64,000 nt of DNA. Source: Malonomonas rubra DSM 5091. GTDB lineage: Bacteria > Desulfobacterota > Desulfuromonadia > Desulfuromonadales > Geopsychrobacteraceae. How positions within the stretch are numbered: position 1 is the stretch's first letter; each line of letters starts with the position of its first letter. A model generated the notes under the pieces. The model saw only the letters and a list, made by a program, of their open reading frames with translations, did not search any database and was not told the DNA's origin. Location: NCBI RefSeq assembly GCF_900142125.1, contig NZ_FQZT01000003.1:1-64000 (forward strand). Reading direction: 5' to 3'. The translations under genes were made by a program, and so were the position numbers. This document shows positions 60,853 through 64,000 of the stretch, piece by piece.

Positions 60853-63279
60853 ATGCACGACAATTTCGAAGACCACGACGAATCCATCGAATACGAAATC
60901 GAAGTCGAAACCGACGCCGATGTTCACGCCATACCGGACGAAGGGCTGGTCTTGGCGCGCGACATGCTGCCACCAAAACTGCCGATCATCCCGCTGCGCC
61001 CGCGCCCGGCGTTTCCCGGCGTCATCATTCCGCTGACCGTCAATGGTAAATCGCGCGTCCACACCATCAAGCAGGCGATGGAAACCCCGTCGCAGGCGGT
61101 CGGATTGGTGATGGCGAAAGAGTTGGAAGATGACGACTCACCAGAGAACCTGCAGCCCGTCGGAGTCGCGGCGAAGATCCTCAAGTTGATCCACACCGAA
61201 GAGGACAGTGCCCACGTACTGGTCAACAGTCTGGAGCGTTTCACCCTCGACAATGTCTATGAAGCTGACGATATCATCTACTCTGACGCCAGCTACTACC
61301 ATGGCCCTGAACTTGGAGAAGATGCCGAGCTGAAAGCCTACTCGATGGCGATCATCTCGACCCTGAAAGAGCTGGTGCAGATAAACCCGCTTTACTCGGA
61401 AGAGATTAAACTGTTCCTCGGCCGCTCCAGCATGGACGACCCGGCACGCCTAACCGACTTTGCCGCCAACCTGACCAACGCCGACGGTTATGAACTACAG
61501 GATGTTCTGGAAACCTTCGAGATCAACCACCGCATCGACAAGGTGCTCGTGCTACTGAAAAAAGAACTTGAAGTTTCCCGCCTGCAGACCAAGATTTCGC
61601 AGAGTATCGAAGAGAAGATTTCCGCCCAGCAGCGTGAATTCTTCCTGCGCGAACAGTTCAAAGCGATCAAAAAAGAGCTGGGTTTGGAGAAAGAAGGCAA
61701 AGTTTCCGAGATCGAAAAATTTCAGGAACGGCTAAAAAAGCTGACCCTGAATGAAGAAGCACAGAAAGCGGTCGACGAGGAGATCGAAAAACTCTCACTG
61801 ATCGAACCCTCCTCCCCGGAGTACAACGTCAGCCGCAACTATCTTGACTGGCTGACCATTCTGCCCTGGGGCAAGTTCAGTAAAGATACCTACGATCTAA
61901 AACGTGCCCGCCGTGTTCTCAACCGCGATCATTACGGGCTGGACGACGTCAAGGAACGGATTCTGGAATTTATTGCCGTCGGCAAAATGAAAGGCGACAT
62001 CTCTGGTTCGATCCTTTGCCTGGTCGGCCCTCCCGGCGTCGGCAAAACCTCCATCGGCAAGTCGATCGCCGACACCTTGAAACGTAAGTTCTACCGCTTC
62101 TCCGTCGGCGGCATGCGCGACGAGGCAGAGATCAAAGGCCACCGCCGGACCTACATCGGCGCTATGCCGGGTAAGGCGATTCAGGCGATGAAGAGTGCCG
62201 GCACCGCCAACCCGGTGCTGATGCTCGACGAGATCGACAAGATCGGCGCCTCCTTCCAGGGCGACCCGGCCTCGGCGCTGTTGGAAGTGCTCGACCCGGA
62301 GCAGAACGGCAGCTTCCGCGACCACTACCTGGATGTGCCTTTCGACCTGTCGAACGTGCTGTTTATTGCGACCGCCAACCAGCTCGACACCATTCCAGCT
62401 CCCCTGCTCGACCGGATGGAGATCATCCGCCTGTCCGGCTACATTCTCGAAGAGAAGCTGGAAATCGCCAAACGTTACCTCATTCCGAAAGCGCTGGACG
62501 CGCATGGCCTCGACAAGTCGCAGGTGGGCATCAACAAGGCGGCGCTGGCCGACATCATTGACCGTTATGCCCGTGAAGCGGGCGTACGTGGCCTGGAAAA
62601 CCGGATCAAGAAGATCATGCGTAAAGCAGCGATGGAATTTGCTGAAGGCCGCGAAGATAAAGTCAACGTCACCAAGAAAGATATTGAAAAGTATCTCGGC
62701 AAACCGATTTTCAACGAAGAAGAATTGATCAAAGACTGTCCCGGCGTGGTTACCGGACTGGCTTGGACCAGCATGGGTGGTGCCACATTGCAGATCGAAG
62801 CGACGGCGATGAAGAGCAAGGGGAAAGGCTTCAAACAGACTGGCCAGCTCGGCAAAGTCATGGTCGAAAGCTCGGAGATTGCCTACTCGTACGTGATGGG
62901 GCACCTCGACAACTACAAGATCCCGGAAGATTACTTCGACAGCCACTTCATCCACCTGCACGTTCCCGCCGGAGCAACACCGAAGGACGGCCCTTCTGCC
63001 GGCATCACCATGACCACTGCGCTGTTGTCGATGATCATGAACAAACCGGTGCGTAAAAAGCTTGGGATGACTGGAGAACTTTCACTGACCGGTACCGTGC
63101 TGCCGATCGGTGGTGTCAAGGAAAAGACGATAGCCGCCCGCCGTGCCGGACTCGATGCCCTGATCTTCCCGCACGAAAACAAAAAAGACTACGATGATCT
63201 GCCCGACTACCTGAGAGAAGGAATCGAAGTTCATTTCGTCAAGGAATACAAAGAAGTTTTTAAAATCGCATTCGGTTAA
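60853..63279 (+). CDS. lon: ATP-dependent protease Lon
   Basis: The protein has 808 residues from ATG 60853, 10 bases after AAGGAG. An acidic N-terminal extension of about 35 residues is followed by the substrate-binding LON domain, the AAA+ domain with GPPGVGKTSIGKS (near 393-405), and the protease domain with KDGPSAG (Ser715) and VKEK (Lys758), the Ser-Lys dyad. It degrades misfolded and regulatory proteins. A small gene follows 28 bp later and may be cotranscribed. Confidence 0.97.
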   Translation: MHDNFEDHDESIEYEIEVETDADVHAIPDEGLVLARDMLPPKLPIIPLRPRPAFPGVIIPLTVNGKSRVHTIKQAMETPSQAVGLVMAKELEDDDSPENLQPVGVAAKILKLIHTEEDSAHVLVNSLERFTLDNVYEADDIIYSDASYYHGPELGEDAELKAYSMAIISTLKELVQINPLYSEEIKLFLGRSSMDDPARLTDFAANLTNADGYELQDVLETFEINHRIDKVLVLLKKELEVSRLQTKISQSIEEKISAQQREFFLREQFKAIKKELGLEKEGKVSEIEKFQERLKKLTLNEEAQKAVDEEIEKLSLIEPSSPEYNVSRNYLDWLTILPWGKFSKDTYDLKRARRVLNRDHYGLDDVKERILEFIAVGKMKGDISGSILCLVGPPGVGKTSIGKSIADTLKRKFYRFSVGGMRDEAEIKGHRRTYIGAMPGKAIQAMKSAGTANPVLMLDEIDKIGASFQGDPASALLEVLDPEQNGSFRDHYLDVPFDLSNVLFIATANQLDTIPAPLLDRMEIIRLSGYILEEKLEIAKRYLIPKALDAHGLDKSQVGINKAALADIIDRYAREAGVRGLENRIKKIMRKAAMEFAEGREDKVNVTKKDIEKYLGKPIFNEEELIKDCPGVVTGLAWTSMGGATLQIEATAMKSKGKGFKQTGQLGKVMVESSEIAYSYVMGHLDNYKIPEDYFDSHFIHLHVPAGATPKDGPSAGITMTTALLSMIMNKPVRKKLGMTGELSLTGTVLPIGGVKEKTIAARRAGLDALIFPHENKKDYDDLPDYLREGIEVHFVKEYKEVFKIAFG

Positions 63280-63307
63280 CCGCCACAGAATAAATAGAGG
63301 AGTCAAG

Positions 63308-63535
63308 ATGTCCCCCGAAGAAATCAAGGAAGCCCTGCTGGGTTTGAGTAAAGAAGAGAAACAGGCATTCATTCTGGACACCCTGCCCGATCTGGCAAAA
63401 GAAGTCGTTAAGGAACCAGGCTTTATGATGCAGCTTTTCCCCGTGTTGCTTGGTATTCTGAAAGAAAGCGGCATGGATCTGCAACAATTGCTGCAGATGG
63501 CAACAATGATGAGTGGGCAGCAGCAAAACCAGTAA
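63308..63535 (+). CDS. Small protein of unknown function downstream of lon
   Basis: The 75-residue protein has AGAGGAG before ATG 63308. It is helical, with KEALLGLSKEEKQAFI, the sequence VKEPGFMMQLFPVLLGIL, a Met/Gln-rich end (QQLLQMATMMSGQQQ) and no cysteines or signal peptide. I do not recognise a family. The position after lon, and the shared terminator, suggest cotranscription with the protease. It could be a Lon regulator or substrate, but nothing in the sequence shows that. Confidence 0.7.
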   Translation: MSPEEIKEALLGLSKEEKQAFILDTLPDLAKEVVKEPGFMMQLFPVLLGILKESGMDLQQLLQMATMMSGQQQNQ

Positions 63536-63565
63536 ACCCCCAACAGCGCAGCTATTTAACCAAAC

Positions 63566-63596
63566 AAGCCCCGCGAATTCGCGGGGCTTTTTTTTC
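63566..63596 (+). terminator. Terminator after the lon unit
   Basis: AAGCCCCGCGAATTCGCGGGGCTT is a perfect palindrome followed by eight T residues in total. Confidence 0.93.
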
Positions 63597-63764
63597 CATA
63601 AAAAACCCACCCTAATGAGTTCAGGATATCCCTCCAATTTCAGATAGATAGAACCACCCATATAAACACTTATGTCTATATTAAAATAATTATCGCTCAA
63701 GTCCCTTGTTTTGCCGGTGTTTCGCCTGTACCCTCCGCACGGTTATAGATGTAACAGCTTTCTA

Positions 63765-63810
63765 CTAATGTAGTCGTCAGTCGAAAAAACGCCATCGACT
63801 GACTCATTAG
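63765..63810 (+). promoter_or_regulatory. Long leader hairpin upstream of the multihaem cytochrome gene
   Basis: CTAATG-T-AGTC-GT-CAGTCGA and TCGACTGACTCATTAG pair almost fully around AAAAACGCCA. The hairpin ends about 34 bp before ATG 63845 and has no T-tract. It could be a control element in the leader or a protein-binding site. Confidence 0.45.
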
Positions 63811-63844
63811 TTATTATCAACACCACAAAACGGAGGTAAAGAGA

Positions 63845-64000
63845 ATGAGAAAGCAGCTCTATGTTCTGCTGGTCAGCCTGATGCTGATCGCTTCCCCGGC
63901 GGTCGCCGCCGATCACAGCGACTATTTCGATGGCCCCCTCAACAGTGGCCAGGAAGTCACCAGCAAATGCCTTGAGTGCCACGAAGATGCCGCTGACCAC
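63845..64000 (+). CDS. Multihaem c-type cytochrome, N-terminus only (cut by window edge)
   Basis: The frame is open to the right edge. A signal peptide (MRKQLYVLLVSLMLIASPAVA) is followed by the segment DHSDYFDGPLNSGQEVTSKCLECHED, with haem motif CLECH. This resembles the start of octahaem tetrathionate-reductase-type cytochromes, which begin with a similar D-H-x-x-F/Y-x-x-G-P-x-x-x-G-x-E-V-T block. The number of haems cannot be seen. GGAGG precedes the start. A long hairpin lies in the leader. Confidence 0.8.
   Translation, partial: MRKQLYVLLVSLMLIASPAVAADHSDYFDGPLNSGQEVTSKCLECHEDAADH

Noticed and set aside
61897-62961. A 354-codon open frame on the minus strand
   Set aside because: It lies wholly antisense to the conserved AAA+ and protease domains of lon, shows no known motif, and reflects codon bias of the real gene.

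Overview
The window looks like a chromosomal segment of a Desulfuromonadales/Geobacterales-type deltaproteobacterium. The evidence is the gene mix: a double-cubane-cluster reductase with its activase, multihaem cytochrome fragments, many PAS/GGDEF/sigma-54 signalling genes, FadL, rubrerythrin, AmrS, DUF5320/NifX/Mrp genes and two small proteins of a kind I know from Geobacter. The genus is inference. There is no rRNA operon, CRISPR array or prophage. The only clear mobile element is an IS5-type end cut by the left edge.

Layout. 1-4.9 kb: IS end, then a leftward signalling block (PAS histidine kinase, NtrC-type response regulator, degenerate receiver, CheW). A near-consensus sigma-54 promoter precedes the receiver/cheW pair and a weaker one precedes the kinase/regulator pair. 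4.9-8.3 kb: small hydrolase, DMT transporter, polyphosphate glucokinase, DUF393 protein, SHOCT membrane protein. 8.3-8.6 kb: tRNA Asp-Val-Asp. 8.7-12.6 kb: Cys-cluster protein, a sigma-54-preceded small protein, FadL, ferritin/rubrerythrin and a PerR/Fur regulator. 12.7-18.6 kb: an arsenic island. It runs ArsR, a permease with a Cys pair, four thiol/sulfur redox proteins, a GAPDH and ArsJ, and ArsR-type palindromes precede arsR and the permease. 18.6-21.3 kb: RarD, an unassigned 10-TM protein, DUF2845.

21.3-26.1 kb: a leftward operon (NifX-like, DUF5320, radical SAM, NifU-Mrp fusion) with its own sigma-54 promoter and an adjacent PAS sigma-54 activator. 26.2-27.4 kb: a disrupted tRNA-Thr locus enclosing a HigBA-like toxin-antitoxin pair. 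27.4-34.4 kb: DMT exporter, XRE-cupin regulator, LUD protein, double-cubane reductase and activase, two orphan response regulators, LysR. 35-50.7 kb: DUF4126, c-di-GMP enzymes, NAD-binding/DUF2867 protein, receiver-PP2C phosphatase, VWA-kinase-regulator operon, HDOD protein, ClC channel, and a PhnD-like binding protein coupled to a diguanylate cyclase. 50.9-64 kb: glycogen phosphorylase, AmrS, cytidylate-kinase-like protein, hemerythrin, small cytochrome c, DNA polymerase I, GH3 hexosaminidase, Lon with a small downstream gene, and the start of a multihaem cytochrome cut by the right edge.

Themes: anaerobic redox and metal/oxygen stress handling, dense sigma-54 and c-di-GMP signalling, and arsenate detoxification by arsenylation and export. 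The most unusual items are the arsenic/thiol-redox island, the sigma-54 Fe-S operon, the sigma-54 receiver/cheW circuit and the split tRNA-Thr locus.
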